A stretch of 7,892 nucleotides of DNA from Porticoccaceae bacterium UBA2002 (GCA_002334915.1 DDCQ01000071.1:72689-80580), one strand, 5' to 3'; shown: positions 1 through 6,233, counted from the stretch's first letter. Notes: generated from the sequence alone by a model not told the origin. Translations and numbers: made by a program.

Positions 1-74
1 ATACCAAACACATAGGTCAGTGAAATCACTGTGTGCTTGTTATCTGGAATGTTGACACCGGCAATACGGGCCAT
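1..74 (-). CDS. rpsM: 30S ribosomal protein S13, N-terminal fragment
   Basis: This is the start of the gene for S13, a 30S head protein that contacts the 50S subunit and the P-site tRNA. The gene runs off the left edge. The ATG at 74-72 opens 24 codons reading MARIAGVNIPDNKHTVISLT then YVFG, which matches the E. coli S13 N-terminus ([20 protein letters not shown]) almost residue for residue. A GGAG at 86-83 sits 8 nt before the ATG and sets the start. In E. coli, rpsM is the first gene of the alpha operon (rpsM-rpsK-rpsD-rpoA-rplQ), and its translation start is the target of S4 autoregulation. The 117-nt spacer upstream suggests the same operon boundary here. The identity is secure despite the short length. 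Confidence 0.95.
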   Translation of the reverse strand, partial: MARIAGVNIPDNKHTVISLTYVFG

Positions 75-122
75 TCACATTACTCCACTATTACTATGGG
101 TTTAATCGGCTCTTCCAACCCG
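67..122 (-). promoter_or_regulatory. Candidate alpha-operon leader structure (possible S4 target)
   Basis: In E. coli the alpha-operon leader folds into a pseudoknot in which an upstream loop pairs with the first rpsM codons, and S4 binds it to repress translation. Here CGGGTT (122-117, minus-strand reading) can pair with GGCCCG (72-67), which spans the last base of the rpsM ATG and codons 2-3; four pairs are G-C and two are G-U. The same segment (GGGTT, 121-117) can instead pair with AACCC (102-98) as a local hairpin, so two exclusive folds are possible and one would cover the start codon. The pairing is seen in the sequence; its function and S4 binding are inferred by analogy. A short G/C-rich match could also occur by chance. 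Confidence 0.35.
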
Positions 123-158
123 CTTAACAGTCCTTCAGACCTGCTAAAAAGGCGCGGT

Positions 159-187
159 AGAATACCGATAGATCTATCAAAAATCAA
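159..187 (-). promoter_or_regulatory. Candidate sigma70 promoter for the alpha operon
   Basis: Reading the minus strand, TTGATT (187-182) matches the -35 consensus at 4 of 6 positions. TATTCT (164-159) matches the -10 consensus at 4 of 6 with exactly 17 bp between them. Transcription would start near 152, giving a leader of about 78 nt before the rpsM ATG. The site begins 4 nt after the rpmJ stop, where E. coli has its alpha promoter between rpmJ and rpsM. The position is persuasive; each box alone is only moderate, and read-through from upstream is also likely. Confidence 0.45.
167..178. repeat. Perfect 12-bp palindrome in the promoter spacer
   Basis: GATAGATCTATC equals its own reverse complement over all 12 bases. 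It lies entirely between the -35 and -10 boxes of the candidate alpha promoter. A palindrome here could be an operator for a dimeric regulator, or a chance symmetric sequence. Next to it, CGGTA-TTC-TACCG (167-155, minus reading) forms a small 5-bp hairpin that shares the base at 167. I know of no regulator that recognises this exact sequence. Confidence 0.8.
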
Positions 188-191
188 CCAG

Positions 192-308
192 TTATCCCTG
201 GCGCTGCTTATGACGGGGCTCGACACTACAGATAACGCGAACCACACCTTTGCGGCGGACAACCTTACAATTACGACAAATCTTTTTAACCGATGCGCGT
301 ACTTTCAC
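192..308 (-). CDS. rpmJ: 50S ribosomal protein L36 (zinc-binding form)
   Basis: L36 is the smallest 50S protein and binds 23S rRNA through a zinc ribbon. The frame starts with GTG at 308-306 and reads [15 protein letters not shown] to PRHKQRQG, 38 residues as in E. coli. The metal ligands C11, C14, C27 and H33 (C-x2-C-x12-C-x5-H) are all present, so this is the zinc-containing (C+) type. The GTG start is fixed by family length and by a GAGGTGAT ribosome binding site at 319-312, which is complementary to the 16S rRNA 3' end. No in-frame ATG gives the right N-terminus. The gene begins 12 nt after the secY stop and is the last gene of the spc operon. It is easy to miss because it is short and lacks an ATG. 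Confidence 0.97.
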   Translation of the reverse strand: MKVRASVKKICRNCKVVRRKGVVRVICSVEPRHKQRQG

Positions 309-320
309 AGCATCACCTCT
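309..320 (-). promoter_or_regulatory. Strong ribosome binding site of rpmJ
   Basis: The whole secY-rpmJ gap reads AGAGGTGATGCT and is followed by the GTG start. GAGGTGAT is an eight-base match to the complement of the 16S rRNA 3' tail, the longest such match I noticed in the window, and it probably compensates for the GTG start. It also contains an out-of-frame ATG (313-311) that meets TGA after two codons. Confidence 0.85.
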
Positions 321-1640
321 TTATTTACGGCCAACATTTTTAAGGTTGGCCTTCTTCATTAGCGAATCATATTGTTGCGACATTAGATGTGACTGCACCT
401 GAGCCATAAAATCCATGGTTACAACAACCGCAATCAACAGTGAGGTACCACCCAGGTAGAATGGCACATTAAAGTACACATTCAAGAACTGCGGCATCAG
501 ACAGATCAGAGTAATGTAAATACCTCCAATCAGGGTCAAACGCGTGGTCACACTATCAATGTATTTGGCAGTCTGCTCTCCCGGACGTATACCGGGTAAA
601 TAAGCACCACCTTTTTTCAGGTTATCAGCCACTTCTCTGGGGTTGTACATCAACGCCGTGTAGAAGAAGCTGAAGAAAATAATCAGCGCACTGAACATCA
701 GTACGTATAGCGGCTGCCCTGGGCCAATCAATAGCGACACGTCCTGCAACCAGGCCGGTGCATTCACCCCTGAGCCAAACCACTGGCTAATTGAGGCGGG
801 GAATAGCAGCAAGCTGCTCGCAAAGATGGCCGGAATCACGCCAGCCATATTGACTTTAAGTGGCAGATGCGAAGTTTGCGCATTGTAGGCCTTGCGACCC
901 TGACGCTGTGCGTAGTTAACCGTCAAACGACGCTGACCACGCTCAATAAACACCACAAAGTAGACAACGGCCACAGCAATAATCAACACAACAATCAGCA
1001 TCAACGGATTCAGATCACCCTGTCGCGCTGACTCCAATGCCTGTCCAATCGCGCCAGGAATACCAGCCACAATGCCGGCAAAAATCAACATGGAGATACC
1101 GTTGCCTATGCCGCGCTCGGTAATCTGCTCACCCAGCCACATCAGGAAAATGGCGCCAGCTACTAATGAAGCAACGGCAACTGGTAGGAAGAATTCAAAC
1201 CCTTCGTAGGCCATACCCTGAGCTCTGAAGCCTACAGCCATTGCCATACCCTGAATCAGAGCCAGAACCACGGTGCCGTATCTGGTGTACTGGTTAATCT
1301 TGCGGCGACCACTGTCGCCTTCTTTCTTTAACTGCTCTAGTGCAGGCACTGTCGCTGACAGCAGCTGCATAATAATCGAGGCCGAAATATAGGGCATCAC
1401 GCCCAGAGCCAGAATACTCATTCTCTCCAGCGCGCCGCCAGAGAACATATTAAACAGGCCTAAATAGGTGCCCTGATTCTGGGAGAACATATCTGCCAGA
1501 CGATCCGGGTCAAAACCAGGAACCGGAATATGGGTGCCAATGCGGTAAATAATAATGGCCATAAACAAAAAGCGAAGGCGAGCCCATAGCTCGCCCAATC
1601 CCTTCTGGTTGCCCACCGGCATAGCACCTGGAGTCGCCAT
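321..1640 (-). CDS. secY: Protein translocase subunit SecY
   Basis: SecY is the channel subunit of the SecYEG inner-membrane translocon, which exports unfolded preproteins with SecA and inserts membrane proteins from docked ribosomes. The 439 residues (E. coli 443) show about ten membrane segments, near 22-42, 76-96, 121-139, 150-172, 180-200, 211-233, 265-288, 309-331, 367-388 and 393-414. The plug follows segment 1 ([15 protein letters not shown], 59-73). The two family signatures are [18 protein letters not shown] (77-94) and [17 protein letters not shown] (167-183). The cytoplasmic C5 loop keeps R352 in [11 protein letters not shown], equivalent to E. coli R357, needed for SecA-driven export. 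The ATG overlaps the rplO stop (TAATG) and the ribosome binding site is weak, so translation is probably coupled to rplO. The C-terminus, [12 protein letters not shown], is E. coli-like. Confidence 0.99.
   Translation of the reverse strand: MATPGAMPVGNQKGLGELWARLRFLFMAIIIYRIGTHIPVPGFDPDRLADMFSQNQGTYLGLFNMFSGGALERMSILALGVMPYISASIIMQLLSATVPALEQLKKEGDSGRRKINQYTRYGTVVLALIQGMAMAVGFRAQGMAYEGFEFFLPVAVASLVAGAIFLMWLGEQITERGIGNGISMLIFAGIVAGIPGAIGQALESARQGDLNPLMLIVVLIIAVAVVYFVVFIERGQRRLTVNYAQRQGRKAYNAQTSHLPLKVNMAGVIPAIFASSLLLFPASISQWFGSGVNAPAWLQDVSLLIGPGQPLYVLMFSALIIFFSFFYTALMYNPREVADNLKKGGAYLPGIRPGEQTAKYIDSVTTRLTLIGGIYITLICLMPQFLNVYFNVPFYLGGTSLLIAVVVTMDFMAQVQSHLMSQQYDSLMKKANLKNVGRK
329..351 (-). repeat. 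Inverted repeat in the last codons of secY
   Basis: GGCCAAC and GTTGGCC form a perfect 7-bp inverted repeat around a 9-nt loop within secY codons near the stop. In the mRNA it would fold into a hairpin about 8 nt before the gene end and about 20 nt before the rpmJ start. It has no adjacent U-tract, so it is not an intrinsic terminator. It may protect mRNA ends or tune ribosome flow into rpmJ, or simply reflect the codons for KANLKNVGR. Confidence 0.6.
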
Positions 1641-2080
1641 TAGGCTGTCTCTTCAACCTTGCCGCCAGCAGCAACAATAGCAGCAGCGGCACCTTTGGTA
1701 GCACCAACACCTTCCAGAGTAACCGCTTTGGTCACTGCACCAGAGTTAAACACCTTGGCGCGGGAAATGCTGTTATTGATAAGGCCTGCAGCGCGCAATG
1801 AATCTATATTGACGATTCCGCCTTCAACTTTATCCAGTTCTGACAAGCGAATCTCGGCAGTCACTGCTGCCAAACGCGACGTAAAACCAAACTTGGGTAG
1901 ACGTTTCTGCAGTGGCATCTGACCGCCTTCAAAACCTGGGCGAATTGAACCGCCCGAGCGAGCCTTCTGACCTTTGTGACCGCGGCCACCAGTCTTACCA
2001 ATACCACTGCCGATACCACGACCGCAGCGCTTGCCTTCTTTAATTCGACCCGGAGCCGGGCTAAGGGTGTTTAGACGCAT
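1640..2080 (-). CDS. rplO: 50S ribosomal protein L15
   Basis: L15 is a late-assembly 50S protein whose extended N-terminal arm threads through 23S rRNA. With the ATG at 2080-2078 the product is 146 residues, starting [11 protein letters not shown] as in E. coli (144 residues, [11 protein letters not shown]). The glycine- and arginine-rich arm ([20 protein letters not shown], about 20-39) is followed by GFEGGQMPL and the conserved PKFGFTSR. The C-terminal globular domain ends in [10 protein letters not shown]. The reading frame extends five codons further to a TTG, but that TTG lies inside the GAGGA (2093-2089) that serves as ribosome binding site, so the ATG is chosen. It starts 1 nt after the rpmD stop and its own stop overlaps secY. 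Confidence 0.98.
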   Translation of the reverse strand: MRLNTLSPAPGRIKEGKRCGRGIGSGIGKTGGRGHKGQKARSGGSIRPGFEGGQMPLQKRLPKFGFTSRLAAVTAEIRLSELDKVEGGIVNIDSLRAAGLINNSISRAKVFNSGAVTKAVTLEGVGATKGAAAAIVAAGGKVEETA

Positions 2081-2081
2081 C

Positions 2082-2276
2082 TTATGCTTCCTCAACCTGC
2101 AACATATAGTTAACTTTATTGATCATGCCGCGGACCGACGGAGTATCTTCTAATTCCACGGTGTGGCCGATACGACGCAAACCCAAGCCAGTCAAACAGG
2201 CCTTGTGGTTCTTCAATCGTCCAATTGAACTCTTGGTTTGAGTTACTTTAACTTTCTTAATTTTCGCTTTTGCCAT
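2082..2276 (-). CDS. rpmD: 50S ribosomal protein L30
   Basis: L30 is a small two-domain 50S protein. The 64 residues are a little longer than the 59 of E. coli. The first residues, [16 protein letters not shown], look like a lysine-rich extension of the usual MAKTIKITQTRS. The core motifs are [20 protein letters not shown] (16-35), then [20 protein letters not shown] (36-55), the hallmark of bacterial L30. The ATG at 2276-2274 has only a modest purine-rich site, TTGGAACTGG, upstream. The 38-nt gap after rpsE is the longest inside the spc part of the cluster. The rplO start follows after a single base, so those two genes are probably translationally coupled. A later start would cut into the conserved beta strand and is less likely. 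Confidence 0.97.
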   Translation of the reverse strand: MAKAKIKKVKVTQTKSSIGRLKNHKACLTGLGLRRIGHTVELEDTPSVRGMINKVNYMLQVEEA

Positions 2277-2287
2277 GATCCAGTTCC

Positions 2288-2307
2288 AATAACTGACGCG
2301 CGTTATG
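2288..2307 (-). repeat. Small inverted repeat in the rpsE-rpmD gap
   Basis: The minus strand reads TGACG, then ten bases, then CGTCA, a 5-bp inverted repeat that fills much of the 38-nt gap between rpsE and rpmD. The stem is short, the loop is ten bases and no T-run follows, so it is unlikely to terminate transcription. It is noted because other spc-operon gaps are shorter. Confidence 0.4.
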
Positions 2308-2314
2308 CCGTCAC

Positions 2315-2824
2315 TTAGTTCAGAATTTCTTCTACAGATTTACCACGCTTTGCTGCAACGTCTTCCGGTGATTTCATATCTCGCAGCGCTTTAAAAGTCG
2401 CGCGAACTACGTTGACCGGGTTAGTTGAGCCGTAGCACTTTGCCAGTACATTTTGTACACCGGCCAATTCCAGTACAGAGCGCATTGCACCACCGGCAAT
2501 AACACCAGTACCTTCCGATGCGGGCTGCATATAAATCTTAGATGCAGCATGGATGCCTTTGGTTGGGTACTGAATAGTGGTACCGTCCAGAGAAACGTCA
2601 GTCATATTGCGACGCGCTGCTTCCATAGCCTTTTGGATAGCCATTGGCACTTCACGGGCTTTTCCGCGACCGAAGCCTACTTTACCGTTGCCATCACCAA
2701 CAACTGTCAGGGCTGTAAAGGCGAAAATACGTCCACCTTTAACCGTCTTTGCAACACGGTTAACCTGAACCAGCTTCTCCATCATGCCTTCAGCTGCAGA
2801 ATCTTTCTGATCTGTAAGAGCCAT
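2315..2824 (-). CDS. rpsE: 30S ribosomal protein S5
   Basis: S5 sits at the 30S mRNA entry side and contributes to decoding fidelity and helicase activity on mRNA. The 169-residue product (E. coli 167) has the S5 double-stranded RNA-binding domain signature from [20 protein letters not shown] (30-49) through [11 protein letters not shown] (50-60). The C-terminal domain carries [16 protein letters not shown] (100-115), and the chain ends [13 protein letters not shown]. The spectinomycin-contact loop reads [11 protein letters not shown] (21-31), with Ala where E. coli has Ser. I recall Ala at this place in Pseudomonas, so it looks like lineage variation rather than a resistance mutation. The ATG at 2824-2822 follows AGGTAG by a few bases, and 12 nt separate it from rplR. 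The N-terminal dozen residues are variable in the family. Confidence 0.98.
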   Translation of the reverse strand: MALTDQKDSAAEGMMEKLVQVNRVAKTVKGGRIFAFTALTVVGDGNGKVGFGRGKAREVPMAIQKAMEAARRNMTDVSLDGTTIQYPTKGIHAASKIYMQPASEGTGVIAGGAMRSVLELAGVQNVLAKCYGSTNPVNVVRATFKALRDMKSPEDVAAKRGKSVEEILN

Positions 2825-2836
2825 ATTTTCTACCTA

Positions 2837-3187
2837 TTAAAATTCGAGGCCGGCTTCACGCGCGGCATCTGCCAGTGCTTTTACACGGCCGTGATATTTA
2901 AAACCGCTGCGGTCAAAGGCAACTGCCTTGATACCAGCAGCTACTGCGCGCTCGGCAACTAATTTGCCAACAGCTGCGGCGGCGTCTACATTGCCGGTGC
3001 TGCCACTGCGTAGATCTTTATCCAGTGTCGAGGCGCTAGCCAGAACCCGGTCACCCTCTGCAGCAATAACCTGCGCATAGATATGACGTGGAGTGCGGTT
3101 GATACACAGACGTGTAACACCCTGCTCGCGGATCTTCATACGTACGCGTTTTGCTCGGCGCTGACGTGAAACTTTTTTATCGCTCAT
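2837..3187 (-). CDS. rplR: 50S ribosomal protein L18
   Basis: L18 binds 5S rRNA and, with L5, attaches it to the central protuberance of the 50S subunit. The 116 residues (E. coli 117) begin with a basic RNA-binding tail ([15 protein letters not shown], 4-18). Next come the conserved [12 protein letters not shown] (31-42), the alanine-rich helix [13 protein letters not shown] (69-81), and [20 protein letters not shown] (91-110) with the EAGLEF end. The ATG at 3187-3185 is preceded by AGGGTAA, and 12 nt separate it from rplF. Partner L5 is encoded four genes upstream in the same unit, so both 5S-binding proteins come from this transcript. Nothing is unusual. Confidence 0.98.
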   Translation of the reverse strand: MSDKKVSRQRRAKRVRMKIREQGVTRLCINRTPRHIYAQVIAAEGDRVLASASTLDKDLRSGSTGNVDAAAAVGKLVAERAVAAGIKAVAFDRSGFKYHGRVKALADAAREAGLEF

Positions 3188-3199
3188 CGTATTACCCTG

Positions 3200-3733
3200 T
3201 TACTTCTTCTTGGCTTCTTTACGTCTTACATATTCACCAGTAATGCGAACACCCTTACCTTTGTAGGGCTCTGGCGGACGGTAAGCGCGAATCTCTGCTG
3301 CGGCCTGGCCCAGCTTCTGCTTGTCCGAAGACTTCAATACAACTTCTGTCTGGCTAGGAGTCTCAGCGCTAACACCCTCTGGCAACTGATAAACCACTGG
3401 ATGAGAAAAACCCAGTGTCAGGTTAATGCTCTTGCCCTGAACCTGAGCTCTGTAACCAACACCCACCAACTCAAGCTTTTTCTCAAAACCTTCAGATACA
3501 CCGGTCACCATATTGTTGACCAACGCTCTTGTAGTACCGGACATGGCGCGCGCAAACTGATCTCCACTGCGGGCAGCAAACGTCAGAACATTGTCTTCCT
3601 GTTTGATTTCCACCTGGGGATTGATCGGCATGGCCAATGTACCCTTTGAGCCCTTGACAGAAATCTCTTCGCCACCAAGTGTTACTTCAACACCTTTGGG
3701 CAGTTCTACTGGACTATTTGCAACTCTAGACAT
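3200..3733 (-). CDS. rplF: 50S ribosomal protein L6
   Basis: L6 lies near the sarcin-ricin loop and the factor-binding site of the 50S subunit. The product is 177 residues, the same as E. coli, with the usual two repeated alpha/beta domains (about 1-80 and 81-177). Clear family landmarks are [17 protein letters not shown] at the start, [13 protein letters not shown] (88-100), LGFSHPV (107-113) and the L6 signature [10 protein letters not shown] (154-163). The basic C-terminus is RRKEAKKK. The ATG at 3733-3731 follows AGGAAAGA closely. Gaps of 12 nt on each side, to rpsH and rplR, fit co-translation within spc. There is no truncation or odd residue. Confidence 0.99.
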   Translation of the reverse strand: MSRVANSPVELPKGVEVTLGGEEISVKGSKGTLAMPINPQVEIKQEDNVLTFAARSGDQFARAMSGTTRALVNNMVTGVSEGFEKKLELVGVGYRAQVQGKSINLTLGFSHPVVYQLPEGVSAETPSQTEVVLKSSDKQKLGQAAAEIRAYRPPEPYKGKGVRITGEYVRRKEAKKK

Positions 3734-3745
3734 TTTTCTTTCCTA

Positions 3746-4138
3746 TCAGAATACTGTGCAAAGCACTTCACCACCGATACCGGCAGCTCTGGCAGCGCGA
3801 TCAGTCATCACACCTTTACTGGTGGAGATAACTGCAATACCGAGACCACTGCGCACCTTAGGCAAGTCATTAGTACTTACATACTGACGTAAGCTAGGCT
3901 TGCTGATGCGCGCAATCTCTTCAATAACCGGGCGACCTTCAAAATACTTCAGTTCGATAGTCAAGCTGGGCTTAACTTCTTCACTGACGCTGAAGCCGCC
4001 AATATATCCCTCTTCCTGCAGCACTTTGGCAACAGAAGCCTTGAGCTTAGAGGCGGGCATAGTCACTTCGGGGTGACTGCGGTGATGCGCATTACGAATG
4101 CGTGTCAACATGTCTGAAACTGGATCTTGCATACTCAT
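3746..4138 (-). CDS. rpsH: 30S ribosomal protein S8
   Basis: S8 is a primary binder of helix 21 of 16S rRNA in the 30S platform. In E. coli it is also the translational repressor of the spc operon, binding the mRNA near the rplE start. The 130 residues equal the E. coli length: [18 protein letters not shown] at the N-terminus, [19 protein letters not shown] (28-46), and the C-terminal RNA-binding signature [20 protein letters not shown] (98-117). The start at 4138-4136 has a strong GAGGAG site nine bases upstream; the second in-frame ATG (codon 3) is further from it and is not preferred. The 18 nt between the rpsN stop and rpsH contain this site. Autoregulation by this S8 is expected from the family, but its usual target is not obvious here (see findings). 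Confidence 0.99.
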   Translation of the reverse strand: MSMQDPVSDMLTRIRNAHHRSHPEVTMPASKLKASVAKVLQEEGYIGGFSVSEEVKPSLTIELKYFEGRPVIEEIARISKPSLRQYVSTNDLPKVRSGLGIAVISTSKGVMTDRAARAAGIGGEVLCTVF

Positions 4139-4156
4139 ATCGTTTGGCTCCTCAAC

Positions 4157-4462
4157 TTACCAACTGGCTTTAACCAGCCCCGGAACTTCACCGCGCATCG
4201 CTGATTCGCGCAGTTTGTTTCGGCACAGGCCAAACTTGCTGTAGACACCGTGAGGACGGCCAGTGACTCGACAGCGGTTGCGCTGACGGCTGGGGCTCGC
4301 ATCACGAGGTAGCTTCTGTAACTTCTGCTGGGCTTCCCAACGATCTTCGTCAGAGGCCTCAACATTGTGAATAATTGCTTTTAGTTCTGCGCGCTTGGCG
4401 GCGAACTTAGCGACTGTCTTGGCGCGCTTTGCTTCGCGCTGAACCATGGATACCTTTGCCAT
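4157..4462 (-). CDS. rpsN: 30S ribosomal protein S14, long zinc-free type
   Basis: S14 is a 30S head protein that assembles late with S3 and S19. The 101 residues match the long, zinc-independent (C-) form of E. coli: [10 protein letters not shown] (22-31), [19 protein letters not shown] (36-54), [16 protein letters not shown] (57-72), [16 protein letters not shown] (77-92), and the GLVKASW end. The zinc-ribbon positions of short S14 proteins are half retained: C64 and C80 remain, while their partners are T67 and K83, so no zinc site can form. The ATG at 4462-4460 follows a GAGGT that overlaps the rplE stop (TGAGGT), 12 nt away, implying coupling to rplE. It lies between rplE and rpsH, its standard spc place. 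Confidence 0.99.
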   Translation of the reverse strand: MAKVSMVQREAKRAKTVAKFAAKRAELKAIIHNVEASDEDRWEAQQKLQKLPRDASPSRQRNRCRVTGRPHGVYSKFGLCRNKLRESAMRGEVPGLVKASW

Positions 4463-4474
4463 CTATCTACTACC

Positions 4475-5014
4475 TCAACCTTTCAGCGGAAAGTTAAAGG
4501 CACGCAATAAAGCTCGGCCTTCGTCATCATTGCGCGCAGTGGTGGTAATGGTGATATCCAAACCGCGCAACTTATCAATTTTTTCGTAGTCAATCTCTGG
4601 GAAGATAATCTGCTCACTCACACCCATTGAGAAATTGCCACGGCCATCAAACTGCTTGGGGCTGATTCCGCGGAAATCACGAATACGGGGAATTGCAATA
4701 CCCACCAGACGCTCCAGGAACTCATACATGCGATCACTGCGCAGCGTTACCTTGGTGCCAATCGGCCATCCCTGACGAACCTTAAAGCCAGCAATAGATT
4801 TGCGAGCGTTATTGATCACTGGCTTCTGGCCGGCGATCAAGGTGAGATCAGCCACTGCATTTTCCAGAGACTTCTTGTCACCAATCGCTTCGCCAACACC
4901 CATATTCAGAGTGATCTTGGTAATGCGAGGAACTTCCATCACATTTGCCAGACCCAGCTCATCTTTAAGCTTGGGAGCCAGTTCGGTTTTGTATACTTCT
5001 TTCAGCCTTGCCAT
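4475..5014 (-). CDS. rplE: 50S ribosomal protein L5
   Basis: L5 binds 5S rRNA and forms the bridge from the 50S central protuberance to S13 in the 30S head. The product has 179 residues, identical in length to E. coli. Landmarks are [16 protein letters not shown] (28-43), the L5 signature [17 protein letters not shown] (57-73), [16 protein letters not shown] (77-92), [19 protein letters not shown] (109-127), and [15 protein letters not shown] (133-147). [18 protein letters not shown] (153-170) follows near the end. The ATG at 5014-5012 has CAGGTAA upstream and starts 17 nt after the rplX stop. In E. coli, S8 represses the operon by binding mRNA over the first rplE codons. That hairpin is not recognisable here. 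Confidence 0.99.
   Translation of the reverse strand: MARLKEVYKTELAPKLKDELGLANVMEVPRITKITLNMGVGEAIGDKKSLENAVADLTLIAGQKPVINNARKSIAGFKVRQGWPIGTKVTLRSDRMYEFLERLVGIAIPRIRDFRGISPKQFDGRGNFSMGVSEQIIFPEIDYEKIDKLRGLDITITTTARNDDEGRALLRAFNFPLKG
4953..4975 (-). repeat. Hairpin-forming segment early in rplE
   Basis: In the minus-strand reading, CCC-A-AGCT (4975-4968) can pair with AGCT-GGG (4959-4953). This makes a seven-pair stem with one bulged A and an eight-base loop, across codons 14-21 of rplE. It lies just downstream of where the E. coli S8-binding hairpin sits, but its sequence does not resemble the S8 recognition core. It may be chance structure in coding sequence. Confidence 0.45.
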
Positions 5015-5031
5015 TTCGATTACCTGTTTAC

Positions 5032-5355
5032 TTAAGCGTCTACGGCTTCGCCGTTGGACTTAAAGATACGAATCTTTTTGTTATCTTCCTGAACCTTAAA
5101 GCCAACCCGGTCGGCTTTGCTGGTCGCGCTATTAAAAATAGCCACATTAGAAACCTGAATAGGTGCTTCTTTCTCGATTATCCCGCCGGGAATACCGGCT
5201 TGAGGATTAGGCTTCTGATGCTTTTTGATCATCTGAATACCCGACACCAGCAAACGATCATTCTCCAGCACCTTAAGCACCTTGCCTCGCTTACCTTTGT
5301 CTTTACCGGCGATAACAACCACTTCGTCATCACGCTTAATTTTCAGCATTGCCAT
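5032..5355 (-). CDS. rplX: 50S ribosomal protein L24
   Basis: L24 is an assembly initiator that binds the 5' region of 23S rRNA and sits near the peptide exit tunnel. The 107 residues (E. coli 104) contain the KOW motif, [20 protein letters not shown] (6-25). It continues with [20 protein letters not shown] (43-62), [20 protein letters not shown] (66-85) and a C-terminal strand [13 protein letters not shown]. No cysteine pairs are present, so this is the zinc-free type. The start at 5355-5353 ([11 protein letters not shown]) follows GAGGATT with good spacing; starting at the second Met would leave the site too far upstream. The gap to rplN is 14 nt. Nothing is unusual. Confidence 0.98.
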   Translation of the reverse strand: MAMLKIKRDDEVVVIAGKDKGKRGKVLKVLENDRLLVSGIQMIKKHQKPNPQAGIPGGIIEKEAPIQVSNVAIFNSATSKADRVGFKVQEDNKKIRIFKSNGEAVDA

Positions 5356-5369
5356 TTCTTAATCCTCGC

Positions 5370-5738
5370 TTACAGCACTTCAGGTGCTAGGGAGATAATG
5401 CGCATAAACTTCTCGGTGCGAAGCTCGCGAGTTACCGGCCCAAAAATACGTGTGCCAATAGGTGCGTTGTTGGCATTCAGCAGTACTGCAGCATTGTCAT
5501 CAAATTTGATCAAGCTGCCGTCCTGACGACGCAAACCTTTCTTGGTGCGCACAACAACCGCACTCATCACCTGGCCTTTCTTTACCTTGCCGCGGGGAAT
5601 CGCTTCTTTAACGGTAACCTTAATAATGTCACCAACCCGCGCATAGCGACGGTGAGAACCGCCCAACACTTTAATACACATCACACGACGCGCACCGCTG
5701 TTGTCTGCTACATCAAGATAACTTTCTGTTTGAATCAT
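5370..5738 (-). CDS. rplN: 50S ribosomal protein L14
   Basis: L14 lies at the subunit interface and contacts 16S rRNA (bridge B8) and L19. It has 122 residues, one fewer than E. coli because of a one-residue gap in the loop [12 protein letters not shown]. The fold is evident from [22 protein letters not shown] (10-31), [21 protein letters not shown] (35-55), [20 protein letters not shown] (61-80) and the nearly invariant [13 protein letters not shown] (95-107), ending ISLAPEVL. The start at 5738-5736 follows GGAGTAG. In E. coli rplN is the first gene of the spc operon with a promoter in front; here only 32 nt separate it from rpsQ, so it is probably read from the S10 transcript. Confidence 0.99.
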   Translation of the reverse strand: MIQTESYLDVADNSGARRVMCIKVLGGSHRRYARVGDIIKVTVKEAIPRGKVKKGQVMSAVVVRTKKGLRRQDGSLIKFDDNAAVLLNANNAPIGTRIFGPVTRELRTEKFMRIISLAPEVL

Positions 5739-5770
5739 TTTCTACTCCGAAACCTTCGCTAAATACAGAA

Positions 5771-6037
5771 TTACTCTGCTACAGCGCGCTCGTCAATATT
5801 CACCAGTTTCCACGACTTGTCCTTAGAGACAGGTCGGCACTCTGCGATCGTTACCAGATCGCCTGTATTCGCATCATTTGTTTCATCATGCGCTTTAATC
5901 TTGGTCGACTTGGTCAAGATTTTCCCGTAGACCGGGTGCTTGACACGTCGCTCAATCATCACGGTGATGGTTTTATCCATCTTGTCACTGACGATACGAC
6001 CAGTCAGAGTTCGTGAGCTAGTTTGTAGTTCAGACAT
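5771..6037 (-). CDS. rpsQ: 30S ribosomal protein S17
   Basis: S17 is a primary 16S rRNA-binding OB-fold protein of the 30S body. The 88 residues (E. coli 84) show [20 protein letters not shown] (9-28), [18 protein letters not shown] (29-46), AHDETN (49-54) and the S17 signature [18 protein letters not shown] (59-76). The extra length is a slightly longer N-terminus, [10 protein letters not shown]. The ATG at 6037-6035 is 2 nt after the rpmC stop and is served by AGGGGA inside rpmC, so translation is coupled. It is the last gene of the S10 operon in E. coli, and the 32-nt gap after it marks the S10/spc junction. Confidence 0.98.
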   Translation of the reverse strand: MSELQTSSRTLTGRIVSDKMDKTITVMIERRVKHPVYGKILTKSTKIKAHDETNDANTGDLVTIAECRPVSKDKSWKLVNIDERAVAE

Positions 6038-6039
6038 AA

Positions 6040-6231
6040 TTATTCCCCTGCCTTCTGGTTAATAACAGTCTTGATGCGCGCTATATTGCGGCGCGTCTCT
6101 TTAACCTTGTGGCTTTCGTTCAACTGGCCAGTGGCGTGCTGCATACGCAGCTTGAACTGCGACTTGAGCTCATCGCCCAGGGCCGCTTTCAACTCGTCAA
6201 CTGACTTTTCACGCAATTCGTTAACTTTCAT
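6040..6231 (-). CDS. rpmC: 50S ribosomal protein L29
   Basis: L29 is a small two-helix hairpin protein at the 50S peptide exit, beside L23, near the docking place of trigger factor, SRP and SecYEG. It has 63 residues, equal to E. coli. Landmarks are [20 protein letters not shown] at the start, [18 protein letters not shown] (25-42), [18 protein letters not shown] (43-60). The ATG at 6231-6229 is 2 nt from the rplP stop, and GGTGAT overlapping the end of rplP acts as the ribosome binding site. Both neighbours are separated by 2 nt only, implying tight coupling of rplP, rpmC and rpsQ. Confidence 0.98.
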   Translation of the reverse strand: MKVNELREKSVDELKAALGDELKSQFKLRMQHATGQLNESHKVKETRRNIARIKTVINQKAGE

Positions 6232-6233
6232 GG

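Noticed and set aside
146..167. Possible intrinsic terminator after rpmJ: CGGTA-TTC-TACCG then CGCC and five T
   Set aside because: The stem is only 5 bp, four bases separate it from the short T-run, and it overlaps the candidate promoter; too weak to call.
306..313. Two-codon ORF ATG-CTG-TGA overlapping the rpmJ GTG
   Set aside because: It probably arises because the GAGGTGATG ribosome binding site happens to contain ATG; no evidence of translation or regulation.
33..362. 109-codon plus-strand reading frame opposite rpsM, the spacer, rpmJ and the secY end
   Set aside because: It covers rpmJ and both gene ends in antisense and lacks a known domain; the minus-strand content explains the region.
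2453..2962. 169-codon plus-strand reading frame opposite rpsE and rplR
   Set aside because: It is antisense to two conserved genes, and the translation is low-complexity with no family resemblance.
5008..5526. 172-codon plus-strand reading frame across rplE, rplX and rplN
   Set aside because: It lies antisense to three certain ribosomal protein genes, has no recognisable domain and spans gene boundaries; it is a shadow of their codon usage.
5769..5797. Possible spc promoter with TTGACG at the end of rpsQ
   Set aside because: The -35-like box is good, but TAATTC at 17 bp matches the -10 consensus at only 2 of 6 positions, and the sequence is coding.
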